Source: JAAYCU01 sp964401335 | GTDB taxonomy: Bacteria; Planctomycetota; Phycisphaerae; UBA1845; PWPN01 | Direction of reading: 5' to 3' | Length of the DNA: 64,000 bases | NCBI GenBank assembly: GCA_964401335.1 | Contig: CAYNYK010000001.1 | Coordinates: 124,001-188,000 of the forward strand | Notes under the pieces: generated by a model | Databases searched by the model: none | The model's input: the letters and a program-made list of their open reading frames with translations, nothing else | What the model was told of the DNA's origin: nothing | Made by a program: the position numbers and the translations under genes | Shown here: piece by piece, positions 8,662-17,339 of the stretch | Layout of the letters: the number at the start of each line of letters is the position of its first letter | How positions within the stretch are numbered: the first letter of the stretch is position 1

Positions 8662-9396
8662 TTAGCGTGGCAACTGGTCGCTGCGCAGGTTGTCAGCCTC
8701 GGCCACGCTGTCGCGGGAGGAGAATTGTCCGTCAGTTCCGGCACTGATGAAGATAGGTTTGCCGAGATTGGCGGCCACCGCCTGCCATTCGACCGGGATG
8801 CGACTGAGCGCGGTCAGACAGTGTAATGGTTGGCCCCAGGCGTCACGTACGGTGCCCCAGTCGTTTGGCTCGGCCTGCTTGCTTTCAGGTGGAACTCGCA
8901 GAAGGTCCGGAATGGTATCCAGGATTTCTCGCGAAGCGGGTACGGCCGCCAATGCGTTAATGACCCGCCGGCCGCTTTCGGTGGGATCGTCGTTGCTGGA
9001 TAACCGTTCGGGCTCCGTTTCGTCTGGTTGCGTGGCAAGGGTGAAAGGCCACGTCCCCGTGGTTTCATGGTAGGCATCCAGGGCCTTATCGAGGGTGACC
9101 AGCAAATCCCAAACCTGCTTATGTTTCAGGTCGCTACGTACCGAATGGACGCCTAGTGCGACCACGACCAGCAGTAGACCGAGCAACGTGGCGGTAATCA
9201 GCGTTTCCGTAAAGGTGACCGCCCGACGCCCATACCTACCAGTCCGACTCGTGCTGCGCAGCGAAGCGCTGCTTCGCAGAGTAGCAAGCGCCGGCGAGGG
9301 AATACCAGCCCGAAGCGCCAGCGAGGGATCAACCATTGTCACCCGTAACTCCGCCAAGGATATCACCTTTCCGTTTCGTGTTTGCGTAAACCTCAT
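8662..9396 (-). CDS. Type II secretion / type IV pilin-like pseudopilin, repeat in the N-terminal leader
   Basis: 244 residues if started at 9396. A prepilin-type signal is visible: G-R-R-A followed by VTFTETLITATLLGLLLVVV, with Ala at -1 and Glu at +5 relative to the predicted cleavage site near residue 59. The long hydrophobic helix and a soluble domain with a processed-pilin-like YHETTGTWP (about 111-119) follow. DAWGQPLHCLT is typical of GspG-like pseudopilins of Planctomycetota. The leader of about 58 residues is unusually long; residues about 22-48 are encoded by a dispersed GC-rich repeat. No good ribosome binding site decides the start; 9336 is an alternative. Cellular role not assignable further. 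Confidence 0.6.
   Translation of the reverse strand: MRFTQTRNGKVISLAELRVTMVDPSLALRAGIPSPALATLRSSASLRSTSRTGRYGRRAVTFTETLITATLLGLLLVVVALGVHSVRSDLKHKQVWDLLVTLDKALDAYHETTGTWPFTLATQPDETEPERLSSNDDPTESGRRVINALAAVPASREILDTIPDLLRVPPESKQAEPNDWGTVRDAWGQPLHCLTALSRIPVEWQAVAANLGKPIFISAGTDGQFSSRDSVAEADNLRSDQLPR
9255..9332. repeat. Dispersed GC-rich repeat inside a pseudopilin leader
   Basis: Contains an inverted repeat (GCGAAGC, loop GCT, GCTTCGC) and two related boxes ending GGCGAGGGAATACCAGCC and GCCAGCGAGGGAT. The ACCAGCCCG and GCGAGGGATCA boxes recur in the intergenic repeats near 15907-15962. Confidence 0.6.
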
Positions 9397-9434
9397 TTAA
9401 ACAACGCATTTTATCGAGGCTCCGGATCCAATCC

Positions 9435-10433
9435 TCATTCCATAATCTCGACCCGATCGCCCTTGATTCGCAGCCGTCCCTCGGCGAACAGCCGGATGGC
9501 CTCGGGGTAGGCCAGGCACTCCTGCTCGAAAACGCGGGCGGCCAGGGTGTCGGCGTCATCGTCCGGCAAAACCGGCACCTTGCGTTGCAGGATGATCGGC
9601 CCCGCGTCGTATTCATTGTTCGCGAAATGCACGGTGCAGCCGCTCTCTTTATCGCCGGCGGCCAGCACGGCCTCATGTACATGGTGGCCGAAGAAACCCT
9701 TACCCCCATGTCTGGGCAGCAAGGCGGGGTGAATGTTCATCACCTTGCCGAGCCAGCGATCCGGAATCCGCCAATAACACGTCCACCCCGCCTGGCAGAC
9801 CAGATCAACCTTGTATTCATCCAATGTCTCGGCGATGAGCCGACTGAATTCGTCCACGTCCGGATGCTCTTTCTTGCGAATGATCTTGACGGGCAAACCG
9901 GCCGCTTTTGCCCGTTCGACGCCCTTGACGTTCGGCAGCGAGGAGATCACCACCGCTACTTCGGCATTCAGCCGTCCGGCGTTGATTTCCTGCACGAGAT
10001 TAACCAGCGTGCGCCCGCCACCGGAGAGTAATATACCTAGCCGAGGCACCTTGCGTTCTTCCAGGATTAAATGTTCAACTTCTTTGACAAAACACTCGGC
10101 CTTCTGAAGAATATCCGCCGCGATCTCCCGAGGGTAGTCGTTACGCAGGCCATAATCGCCGACAATTCGTGCATCGAAGGCCAGTATCAAGTGCTGATGC
10201 AAGTCTTTCGCAATCAACCCCTTGCTGGCAAATTCGCGTCCGAAGGCACTGATAACCGCACTGTGCTTGGAGAAACACAGACCACGAGAAAGAAGTGCGG
10301 CCTCGGCCAGATAAAACATTGCATCATAAGCATGCGATGCAGCGAAATCGGAATACCCTGTCTCGTTCAACTGTTTGGCGGCGGCCAGACTACGCCGGCC
10401 TTTATCCCATAATTGTCGGACCTCTGATTTCAC
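9435..10433 (-). CDS. purN: HEPN domain fused to phosphoribosylglycinamide formyltransferase (PurN)
   Basis: 332 residues in two parts. Residues 1-125 form an alpha-helical HEPN-like domain (LWDKGRRSLAAAKQL, AYDAMFYLAEAALL, HLILAFDARIVGDYG, AECFVKEVEHLI). It lacks the RX4-6H RNase motif and shows R-N-D-Y instead. Residues 129-332 are PurN, which transfers a formyl group from 10-formyl-THF to GAR in purine synthesis: LGILLSGGGRTL, catalytic N233 and H235 in MNIHPALLP, D276 in YDAGPII. The ATG at 10433 overlaps the MNT stop by 4 bases. An in-frame GTG at 10049 with GGAAGAA upstream could start a separate PurN at exactly the domain junction, but no stop codon divides the two. Confidence 0.85.
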   Translation of the reverse strand: MKSEVRQLWDKGRRSLAAAKQLNETGYSDFAASHAYDAMFYLAEAALLSRGLCFSKHSAVISAFGREFASKGLIAKDLHQHLILAFDARIVGDYGLRNDYPREIAADILQKAECFVKEVEHLILEERKVPRLGILLSGGGRTLVNLVQEINAGRLNAEVAVVISSLPNVKGVERAKAAGLPVKIIRKKEHPDVDEFSRLIAETLDEYKVDLVCQAGWTCYWRIPDRWLGKVMNIHPALLPRHGGKGFFGHHVHEAVLAAGDKESGCTVHFANNEYDAGPIILQRKVPVLPDDDADTLAARVFEQECLAYPEAIRLFAEGRLRIKGDRVEIME

Positions 10434-10759
10434 CCTACCACCACCCCTTCGTGCCGTGTATTCACGAAAAACGGCGTATAGTTGCGTTCGTACTCGTCGA
10501 GATCGACAGGCAGGGCGGATAGCAGCAGATCGTGCTCAAGGGACAACCGACTGGCGATCGGATTGATGCGATGTAGTTCTTCCCAGAAATCGCCCATAGG
10601 CTGAAGAACGACAAGGAGATCAATATCCGAGTCGTCGCCGGCTTCTCCGCGCGCTCTTGAACCGTATAGAATGACCCTTTTCAACCTGGAACCATACTGT
10701 TGCCGCAGTTCGGCAACAAACAAATCCATGGCGGTTTTCCAGATCGTTTCCGTGCTCAT
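10430..10759 (-). CDS. MNT-type minimal nucleotidyltransferase, partner of the HEPN domain
   Basis: About 109 residues. The polymerase-beta-like signature is clear: YGSRARGEAG then DDSDIDLLVVL, that is G-S followed by the D-x-D pair, with a possible third acidic residue in LEHDLLLSALP. In MNT/HEPN pairs the nucleotidyltransferase is usually the antitoxin, some of which AMPylate the HEPN protein. The ATG at 10759 is chosen; a GTG two codons upstream is also in frame. The stop overlaps the start of the HEPN-PurN gene (ATGA), implying coupled translation. A promoter sits just upstream, so it is transcribed independently of ileS. Confidence 0.85.
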   Translation of the reverse strand: MSTETIWKTAMDLFVAELRQQYGSRLKRVILYGSRARGEAGDDSDIDLLVVLQPMGDFWEELHRINPIASRLSLEHDLLLSALPVDLDEYERNYTPFFVNTRHEGVVVG

Positions 10760-10766
10760 TTGCACT

Positions 10767-10796
10767 ATTATATCGTTACGTGTGCTTTATTCGCAA
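10767..10796 (-). promoter_or_regulatory. Sigma70-type promoter of the MNT/HEPN-PurN pair
   Basis: On the minus strand, TTGCGA (-35, 10796-10791), an 18-base spacer and a perfect TATAAT (-10, 10772-10767). The -10 box ends 7 bases before the ATG at 10759, so the transcript should be leaderless or nearly so. No Shine-Dalgarno sequence is seen. Confidence 0.65.
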
Positions 10797-10810
10797 CGTT
10801 TATTATTCCG

Positions 10811-13800
10811 TTAAGCGACTTCTATATTCAACGAACAGCCGTGCCCCTCGATCTCGCCGGTGTGTCCGGCCTCGGTCAGCGTTGGATCGATATGTAGTTC
10901 GACGGCTAATGTCTCGTGGCAGATATAGTCCTGAAAAGCCTTAATCGCCTCGGCCACCGGGCCGCCGGTATTGATGCGCAGGCGGATGCGCGCCTCATAA
11001 TCAAGCTGCTCACTCTTGCGGGCGTTCTGAATCAGGTTGACGACATCGCGGGCCAGACCTTCGGCCTTGAGTTCCTCGCTGATTTCCGTGCTGAGGACAA
11101 CCACGACCTGCGGGCCCTGAGCGGCAGCCCAGCCCGGTTTGGCCTGAAGCGTGATCTGTACATCCTCCGCGGCCAGCTCGATCATTTGCCCGGCGACCGT
11201 GATGGTGACCTTGCCTTCGCGGTCAAGCTGCCGACGCAGGGCGGCCGCATCGGCCTTGGCCAGGGCCGGCTTGATCTGCGGGGCCAGCTTGCCGAACTTG
11301 GGCCCAAGGGTCTTGAAATTAGGCCGAATCTCGTAAGTTACATACTTGTCCGCGTCGGCGGCGAAGTCGATCTGCTTGACGTTCAACTCATCGGCGATCA
11401 GGGGCAGATGACTGCTCAACCATTGGCGATGAGCCGGATCGGCCAGCACCAGCTCGACGACCGGCAGCGGCTGGCGGACCTTGATCTTCGCGTCCATCCT
11501 CGCCGAGCGTCCCAACGAGGCGATCTCGCGCACGATGGCCATTTCCTGCAACAACCGTTGATCGATACACTGTTCATCGGCCTGCGGGTAATCGCACAGA
11601 TGTACGCTTTCGGGCGTATCCGCGAACTGCTCACGCATGAGATTCTGATAAAGCGTCTCGGCGAAAAACGGCGTGAACGGGGCGATCAGCTTACTCGCGG
11701 TCACCAGCGTGGACCAGAGGGTCTGATACGCGGCCCGCTTGTCCGCATCCATCCCCGAACGCCAGAAACGGTCGCGCGAACGGCGGACGTACCAGTTACT
11801 CAGGGCGTCGACGAAATCGACCAACCGACGGCAGGCCGGATAATTCTCGTAGCGGTCCATGGCCGCCCGCACATCGGCGATGGTCTGGTGCAACTCGGAC
11901 GTTATCCAGCGGTCCAGCTCGCTGAGTCGGGCCTGAGCGTTGGCCGCGTCGATGGGTTTCCAGCCGTCGATGTTGGCGTAGATGACGAAAAAGCTGTAGA
12001 CGTTGTAGAGCTTGATGAGGAACTCGCGCTGGTCGGTGGCGATGGTGTCTTCCTTAAATCGCGCTCCCGTCCAAGGTGCCTGGCTGGAGAGCATCGACCA
12101 GCGCATGGCGTCGGCCCCTTCGCGGTCGAAGATATAACTTGGCTCTTTGTAGTTACGCTTGCTCTTGGAAAGCTTTTTCCCGTCCTCGCCGCCGACCAGG
12201 CCGAGCACGATGCAGTTGCGGAACGGGTGCGGGAACTCCCTCGCGAACGTTCCGTTGCCGCTCTCGGCGTTCTCGCCGAAAAGCATGGTGCTGATGGCCA
12301 ACAGCGTGTAAAACCATCCGCGGGTCTGGTCGATGGCCTCGCTGATGAAGTCGGCGGGGAACCGCTGCTTGAACAATTCGGCGTTTTGATGTGGATAGCC
12401 CCACTGGGCGAACGGCATGCATCCGCTGTCGAACCAACAGTCAATGACTTCGCTCACCCGACGCATGCGGGCCCCGGCCGCGAACGGCGAATCGTAGGTA
12501 ATCGCGTCAATATACGGCTTGTGTACTTTCAGATCGTCAATCAGGTCGGGATTATCGCGTTTGGCTTTTTCCCAGACTTCCATTCCGCTTACGCCGGGTT
12601 TGGTCAGCAATTCCGCATAGGAGGCGACGGCCTCCTGTTTGCCGGTTTTTTCGCACTCCCAGATCGGCAACGGCGTACCCCAGAACCGTTCGCGCGAAAG
12701 GGCCCAATCGACGTTGTCGGCCAGGAAATTACCGAACCGCCCGTCGCGGATGTGCTCCGGCAGCCAGTTGATCTTCCGGTTGTTGGCCAGGAATTCTTCG
12801 CGGAATTCCGTGGTGCGGATGAACCAGCTTTTGCGCGCATATTGGATCAGCGGATCCTCCTCGGCACGCCAGCAGAAGGGGTAATCGTGGCGATACTGCT
12901 CGCGCTTGAGCAACAGGCCGCGATCCTTGAGGTTGCGAATGATGTCGTGATCGGCTTCCTTACAGAAGCGGCCGGCAAAATCGACCGCCTCGGGCACGAA
13001 CGTACCGTCCGGAGCGATCAGTTGCAGAAAACCAAGCTCGTTGTCCCGGGCGGCGCGATAATCATCCTCCCCGAACGCCGGAGCTATATGTACGATGCCC
13101 GTGCCGGTATCGAGGGTGACAAAATCCGCGGCGATGATTTCATAGGCCTTGCCGCCGGTCGGCTTGGCATAATCAAACAGCGGTTCGTACTTCATTCCCA
13201 ACAGGTCCGCGCCCTTGTAGGTTCGGACCACGCGAATATCTTTCCCGATATCGACCGGCAAACCCTTGAAGGTGGTCGCCAGTAGTTGTCGGGCCAGGAT
13301 GAATTCCTCGTCCTCGACCGCAATCCGCACATACTCCACATCGGGATGTACCGCTAAGGCAACATTGCTGGGCAACGTCCACGGCGTAGTCGTCCAGGCC
13401 AGAAAGCTCGCCTTGGGTTCACCTTTCAACCGGAAGCGCACGGTGATCGAGGGATCATCCACCTCCCGATAACCCTGTCCGACCTCGCCGGAAGAAAGGG
13501 CCGTTCCACCTTGAGGCCACCACCAGACCACCTTGTGTCCCTGATAAAGCAGGCCCCGCCGGAACAGCGTCGCCAGCGCCCACCAGACGCTTTCGACATA
13601 GGACTGATGGTAGGTGACGTAAGCCTCTTTCAGATTGATCCAGAAACCGAGCCGCCGAGTCAGCTCTTCCCATTCCTTGGTATAGCGGAAAACGCTTTGC
13701 TGGCAGAGGCGGATGAATTTCTCCACGCCGTACTGCTCGATCTCCGCCTTGGTGTGGATGCCGAGCTCCTTACAGACCTCGGCCTCGACGGGCAGGCCGT

Positions 13801-14062
13801 GGGTGTCCCAGCCGGCCTTGCGGTGGCAGTAATAACCGATCATCGTGCGGTAACGCGGGAACACGTCCTTGATGATCCGGGTCAGGCAATGCCCCGGGTG
13901 CGGCAACCCGTTGGCCGTCGGCGGGCCCTCGTAAAAAATGAAAGGCGTGGCCCCCTGGCGCCGGCGCAGGGACTTTTCATAAATATCGTTGGTTTCCCAG
14001 AAACGCAGTATTTCCCGCTCCGATGAGGGGAAATCAAATTGTGCAGGCACTTCCTTAAACAT
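10811..14062 (-). CDS. ileS: Isoleucyl-tRNA synthetase
   Basis: 1083 residues; class I synthetase charging tRNA-Ile and editing Val. The HIGH motif appears as HPGH (residues 55-58, after PPTANGLP). The KMSKS loop is KLSKS, near residue 629 (GGEDGKKLSKSKRNY). The CP1 editing domain (AWTTTPWTLPSN, about 222-233, and GTGIVHIAPAFGEDD) and the anticodon-binding region with C-terminal extension are present. Length, the HPGH variant and the C-terminal AEGLARDVVNLIQNARK indicate the type 2 form related to eukaryotic cytosolic IleRS, a class often tolerant of mupirocin. It is followed 45 bases later by the MNT gene, which has its own promoter. Confidence 0.95.
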   Translation of the reverse strand: MFKEVPAQFDFPSSEREILRFWETNDIYEKSLRRRQGATPFIFYEGPPTANGLPHPGHCLTRIIKDVFPRYRTMIGYYCHRKAGWDTHGLPVEAEVCKELGIHTKAEIEQYGVEKFIRLCQQSVFRYTKEWEELTRRLGFWINLKEAYVTYHQSYVESVWWALATLFRRGLLYQGHKVVWWWPQGGTALSSGEVGQGYREVDDPSITVRFRLKGEPKASFLAWTTTPWTLPSNVALAVHPDVEYVRIAVEDEEFILARQLLATTFKGLPVDIGKDIRVVRTYKGADLLGMKYEPLFDYAKPTGGKAYEIIAADFVTLDTGTGIVHIAPAFGEDDYRAARDNELGFLQLIAPDGTFVPEAVDFAGRFCKEADHDIIRNLKDRGLLLKREQYRHDYPFCWRAEEDPLIQYARKSWFIRTTEFREEFLANNRKINWLPEHIRDGRFGNFLADNVDWALSRERFWGTPLPIWECEKTGKQEAVASYAELLTKPGVSGMEVWEKAKRDNPDLIDDLKVHKPYIDAITYDSPFAAGARMRRVSEVIDCWFDSGCMPFAQWGYPHQNAELFKQRFPADFISEAIDQTRGWFYTLLAISTMLFGENAESGNGTFAREFPHPFRNCIVLGLVGGEDGKKLSKSKRNYKEPSYIFDREGADAMRWSMLSSQAPWTGARFKEDTIATDQREFLIKLYNVYSFFVIYANIDGWKPIDAANAQARLSELDRWITSELHQTIADVRAAMDRYENYPACRRLVDFVDALSNWYVRRSRDRFWRSGMDADKRAAYQTLWSTLVTASKLIAPFTPFFAETLYQNLMREQFADTPESVHLCDYPQADEQCIDQRLLQEMAIVREIASLGRSARMDAKIKVRQPLPVVELVLADPAHRQWLSSHLPLIADELNVKQIDFAADADKYVTYEIRPNFKTLGPKFGKLAPQIKPALAKADAAALRRQLDREGKVTITVAGQMIELAAEDVQITLQAKPGWAAAQGPQVVVVLSTEISEELKAEGLARDVVNLIQNARKSEQLDYEARIRLRINTGGPVAEAIKAFQDYICHETLAVELHIDPTLTEAGHTGEIEGHGCSLNIEVA

Positions 14063-14119
14063 GATTGCTCGATACTTTTTTCTTGGCTAAAAACAAACGA
14101 AAACTCGCCCTGACAATAC

Positions 14120-14172
14120 CTCTGTCCCTCTCCCCCTGCTCCTTGTCTCCCCCTCGCTCCCTCTCCCCCTCG
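14120..14172. other. Polypyrimidine tract upstream of ileS
   Basis: A C/T-rich stretch on the plus strand, with runs of CCCCC, in the 184-base gap between ileS and the MATE gene. A comparable tract of opposite polarity lies at 45171-45270. Confidence 0.6.
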
Positions 14173-14246
14173 CCATCCACTGGAAGCAGGCTGTCGGTTG
14201 AGAAAGGCAATCCGTACGGAATCATATCAACAAAACGACACGTATC

Positions 14247-15791
14247 TTACGGCGCACCCAGGCGGCTGCCAAACTCCTCCGGTTCGCCCAGTCCGTCGGG
14301 GGGCAGGGCGGAGATCATCGGCACTTTCTCGACCGGCACCTCGGTTATCAGTGCCTCCTTGCGGCCTATCACGTCGAAGGTTTCCCACTTACCCCGGATC
14401 CAGCGAATCCACAAGGTCGCGCTGATCGCGATGATAAACAAAGTGGCGAAAATCCAGGGCCCCATCGAGCCGAGCTCCGGCCATCGCCGTGACGCCCAGT
14501 ACCCTCCCGCGATCATGATGCCCCATGACTCGATGCCGCTGGCCATCATCGGATATCGGGTATCGCCCGCCCCGCGCAAGGCATTACTGTACGTGATCGC
14601 CATCGCGTCCGAAACCTGAAACAATGCGACAAAGATGAGTAGCCGTGTGCCTATGGCGATGACCTGACTATCGTTGCTGAAAACATCCATCAATTGTCTG
14701 CCGGCCAGCACGTAGATCAGGCCCATGCAACCCATATAACTCATATTGACTACGCAACCGACGGCCGCCCGCCGTCGGGCCAGATCGGGACGATCCTCGC
14801 CGATGGTCCGGCCTACCAAGGTGCAGACCGCCATCGCGATGCCCACCGCCGGCATGAAGGAAAGCTCGCTATAACGGAAACAAATGGCCGTCGCCGCCAG
14901 ATGCTCGGTGCCGAACCCGCCCACGATGACCATCAGAAAAACCGCCCAGGCGGTGATGTCGATCACGAAATTGATTCCGGAGAACCAGCCCACGGCCAGC
15001 AAGCGACGTATCTTGTCACGATCCGGCCGCCAGGTTTGTAAAGCATTGAATTGCCGGGTTCGGGAACTGAAGCACATCAGCCCAAGGAGCCAGACCACAT
15101 GGATCGAGGTGGCGATTACCGAGCCCCAGGCGGCCCCGGCTACGCCCAGTGGCGGGAAGCCCCATTTTCCCAGTACCAGGGCATAGCTCAACAAGCCATT
15201 GATGATATTGGCTCCGAACACGGTTACGGTGTTTTGCCCCGGCTGGTGGATTCCGTTGAAGAAATGTCCAAGAGCGATCGTGGCGCCGCTCAGGCCGATG
15301 GCCAGCAGACGGATGCGGGTGTAGTCGATTTCCATGACCTGTACGGCCGGTTCGTGGTTAATCCACGCGAAAATACCCGGCACGAACGGCCATAGGGCGA
15401 ATCCGACCATCCCAAACACGACACTGCCCCACAGCCCCTGCCAGCCGTAGGCGGAACAATCGTTGTACCGTTTCGCTCCGAGTGATTGGCTCACCATCGT
15501 GGTGACGCAGACCATGATGCCCATGAGGAAACTGAAACAAGCGAAAAAAACCATCGCCCCCGAGGAAACGGCGGCCTGGGCCTGCGAGGCGTTGGGCAGA
15601 GCGGATACGATGGCGAAATCCACGAAGCTCAAGAGAGTCTGACTGACCATGCTGGCCACGTTCGGCAGAGCGATCACCATCAGCAGGTGCAGATCACCCC
15701 GCCAGGAAAGCTTCTCGGCGATCGCCCTCACTTCCGGGACGGCAGGCACGCACGTTCCGGTCGCCGCATCCTGATCGATCCGTTCATCCAT
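14247..15791 (-). CDS. MATE family efflux transporter
   Basis: 514 residues with about 12 predicted membrane helices, e.g. LLMVIALPNVASMVSQTLLS (about 36-55), VFFACFSFLMGIMVCVTTMV and MVIVGGFGTEHLAATAICF. The pattern of two homologous six-helix halves and the N-terminal LPNVASMVSQTLLSFVD fit the multidrug and toxic compound extrusion (NorM/DinF-like) family, which exports cationic compounds by Na+ or H+ antiport at the inner membrane. The hydrophilic C-terminal tail (about 40 residues) is long for the family. The substrate cannot be predicted. The 5' flank is repeat DNA and the start lacks a strong ribosome binding site. Confidence 0.88.
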   Translation of the reverse strand: MDERIDQDAATGTCVPAVPEVRAIAEKLSWRGDLHLLMVIALPNVASMVSQTLLSFVDFAIVSALPNASQAQAAVSSGAMVFFACFSFLMGIMVCVTTMVSQSLGAKRYNDCSAYGWQGLWGSVVFGMVGFALWPFVPGIFAWINHEPAVQVMEIDYTRIRLLAIGLSGATIALGHFFNGIHQPGQNTVTVFGANIINGLLSYALVLGKWGFPPLGVAGAAWGSVIATSIHVVWLLGLMCFSSRTRQFNALQTWRPDRDKIRRLLAVGWFSGINFVIDITAWAVFLMVIVGGFGTEHLAATAICFRYSELSFMPAVGIAMAVCTLVGRTIGEDRPDLARRRAAVGCVVNMSYMGCMGLIYVLAGRQLMDVFSNDSQVIAIGTRLLIFVALFQVSDAMAITYSNALRGAGDTRYPMMASGIESWGIMIAGGYWASRRWPELGSMGPWIFATLFIIAISATLWIRWIRGKWETFDVIGRKEALITEVPVEKVPMISALPPDGLGEPEEFGSRLGAP

Positions 15792-15843
15792 AAATCACGA
15801 CAAAAACATACATTGTCACCCTCCCAGCACGAAGCAGCATACC

Positions 15844-15979
15844 CGCCGCCGCAGCAAACAAGTAAGCGAGTTAGCGAGTTAGCAAGTAAGCGAGGAGGCA
15901 ATACTACCAGCCCGACGCAGTTTACCTCGCTTGGGCGGGCCGCAGCGGGCTGGCGAGGGATCACCCCGTAAGGGGTGAC
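15844..15979. repeat. Intergenic repeat block between MATE and lipoprotein genes
   Basis: Most of the 322-base gap 15792-16113. It starts with short tandem units of the type AAGTAAGCGAGTTAGCG, continues with a dispersed repeat (CCAGCCCGACGCAGTTTACC at 15907-15926, matched at 47292-47315 in inverse orientation with one mismatch over 24 bases), and ends with a hairpin (TCACCCC, loop GTAA, GGGGTGA, 15961-15978). No gene is seen in the gap. Confidence 0.75.
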
Positions 15980-16113
15980 GCGGCGCTTCCTCAACCGCGT
16001 CTCGGTTTATGAATAACAAGCATCACTCCTGAACATATCTGTCCTCCCGTTGTATCAGCGTATCGGTATTCGGGATGGGGTGCGATCTCGTCTTTGCTCG
16101 TGAGACGCCGGCG

Positions 16114-17073
16114 TTATCGGGCACGGAGCATGCCTGGTCCGGAGAAGACGTTATCCACGTCCTCGCGCTGGCGTGCGGCGGCAGGCGGCTGGGGCTGAGC
16201 CGGCGGAGGCGCTGCCGCCGCAGGCGTTCCGGTCGTTTCCGGCGGCGACGATGGCGGAGGCGTCCCTCCTCCCGTAACACTTGCCATTTGCATCATTATC
16301 CGCATCAATTCCTGCCCAACGATTTCCACGCTCGCAAATTCATTGTTTTGTATTCGAGCAACCAAATCACGAATACTCTGCCCCATGTTGGGCGCGGCCG
16401 CCGCCAGTTGATCGACAAATCCCGTGGGCAAGGTACCTAATTGCAGCAGATCGATGCGCCAGCGACCGTCTATCAGCCGGGCATACACCTGGAGTGGCGT
16501 GGGGTTGGTCCCTCCAACGACTTCAAGCGTCGCCACAGCATTGGAATCGTCTTGGGCGGTTACTCCGTTCTGATCCAACTGTAACTGGCCGGAGATGCCC
16601 ATGAATTGAGTGATTCCTGGAAACCGTCCAACCGGTTGCGCGGTGGCCGTATCGGGGAACGCTTGTCGCACTGCTTGATCCAATTCCATAAATGGTTGCT
16701 CCACCGGTTGCAGGGCCATCGTTAAAGCGCGGATGATTTCCGCCTGTTGCGGAATCAGGATTTCCAACAACCGCTGGTTCTGGCCTGCATTCGCCAGAGC
16801 GATAAACGACATCACCACCGCCTCGGCGGATGAATCGTCGATGGGAATATCGCCGCCGGTGGCCGCGGTTCCCGGGCTGGACGGCGTTGCCTTGGCGGCC
16901 GTGCTGGCGATCGGGGCGATGATCGATTTGTCCTGATCGGCGGGGCCGAGGGTCAACGGTATCAAGCCTTCGGCCCCATCAAATGTCGGCGGCGGTGGTT
17001 CGGAAGGCCGCCGGCAAGAGAGGCCGGAACAAAATACAAGTAACGCTGTTGTCCAGGCGATTCTGTGCAGCAT
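16114..17073 (-). CDS. Predicted lipoprotein of unknown function
   Basis: About 319 residues. The ATG at 17073 is chosen because GAGGG lies nine bases upstream; earlier in-frame ATGs lack a site. A lipoprotein signal is seen (MLHRIAWTTALLVFCSGLSC, lipid-modified Cys20). Then come a low-complexity region, an alpha-helical part (about 75-150, starting DDSSAEAVVMSFIALANAGQ), a beta-rich part resembling a small NTF2-like fold (VYARLIDGRWRIDLLQL), and a Pro/Ala-rich tail. The DUF-like pattern 'variable dose of work per residue' with GRWRIDLL suggests an accumulation-type domain, but no family is recognised with confidence. Monocistronic. Confidence 0.7.
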   Translation of the reverse strand: MLHRIAWTTALLVFCSGLSCRRPSEPPPPTFDGAEGLIPLTLGPADQDKSIIAPIASTAAKATPSSPGTAATGGDIPIDDSSAEAVVMSFIALANAGQNQRLLEILIPQQAEIIRALTMALQPVEQPFMELDQAVRQAFPDTATAQPVGRFPGITQFMGISGQLQLDQNGVTAQDDSNAVATLEVVGGTNPTPLQVYARLIDGRWRIDLLQLGTLPTGFVDQLAAAAPNMGQSIRDLVARIQNNEFASVEIVGQELMRIMMQMASVTGGGTPPPSSPPETTGTPAAAAPPPAQPQPPAAARQREDVDNVFSGPGMLRAR

Positions 17074-17251
17074 GTTGAATAACCCTCGGGCTGGTCTACT
17101 CATATCCATAATGAAAGATACCGCCAAAGGCTACGGACCGTCAACATTAGGGCCGAGGTGTGGTTTCGACAGGGGGCCATCCGAGGAAAGGTGTCGTGAA
17201 AAATTCCGACTTGCTTGGGAATATTCCTAATCTACTCCGCAGCCTTGGAAG

Positions 17252-17300
17252 CACGGGCAAACCCTTGCTACGGCGTGACCAGGGCCTGCCCATGCCACCC
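17252..17300. repeat. Dispersed repeat copy 1
   Basis: CACGGGCAAACCCTTG (17252-17267) and AGGGCCTGCCCATGCCACCC (17281-17300) flank a 13-base variable centre. Both boxes recur at 31060-31113. The outer parts are imperfectly complementary to each other. Confidence 0.85.
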
Positions 17301-17339
17301 GGTGCGGGGCGTTGGCCATTTCGCCTTGGAGCATGAGGC

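Noticed and set aside
10049..10433. HEPN domain as an active RNase
   Set aside because: The RX4-6H motif is missing; R-N-D-Y occupies the equivalent area, so activity is not claimed.
10916..13285. Plus-strand open frame of 789 codons antisense to ileS
   Set aside because: It mirrors codon structure of a clear IleRS gene, and its translation shows no domain.
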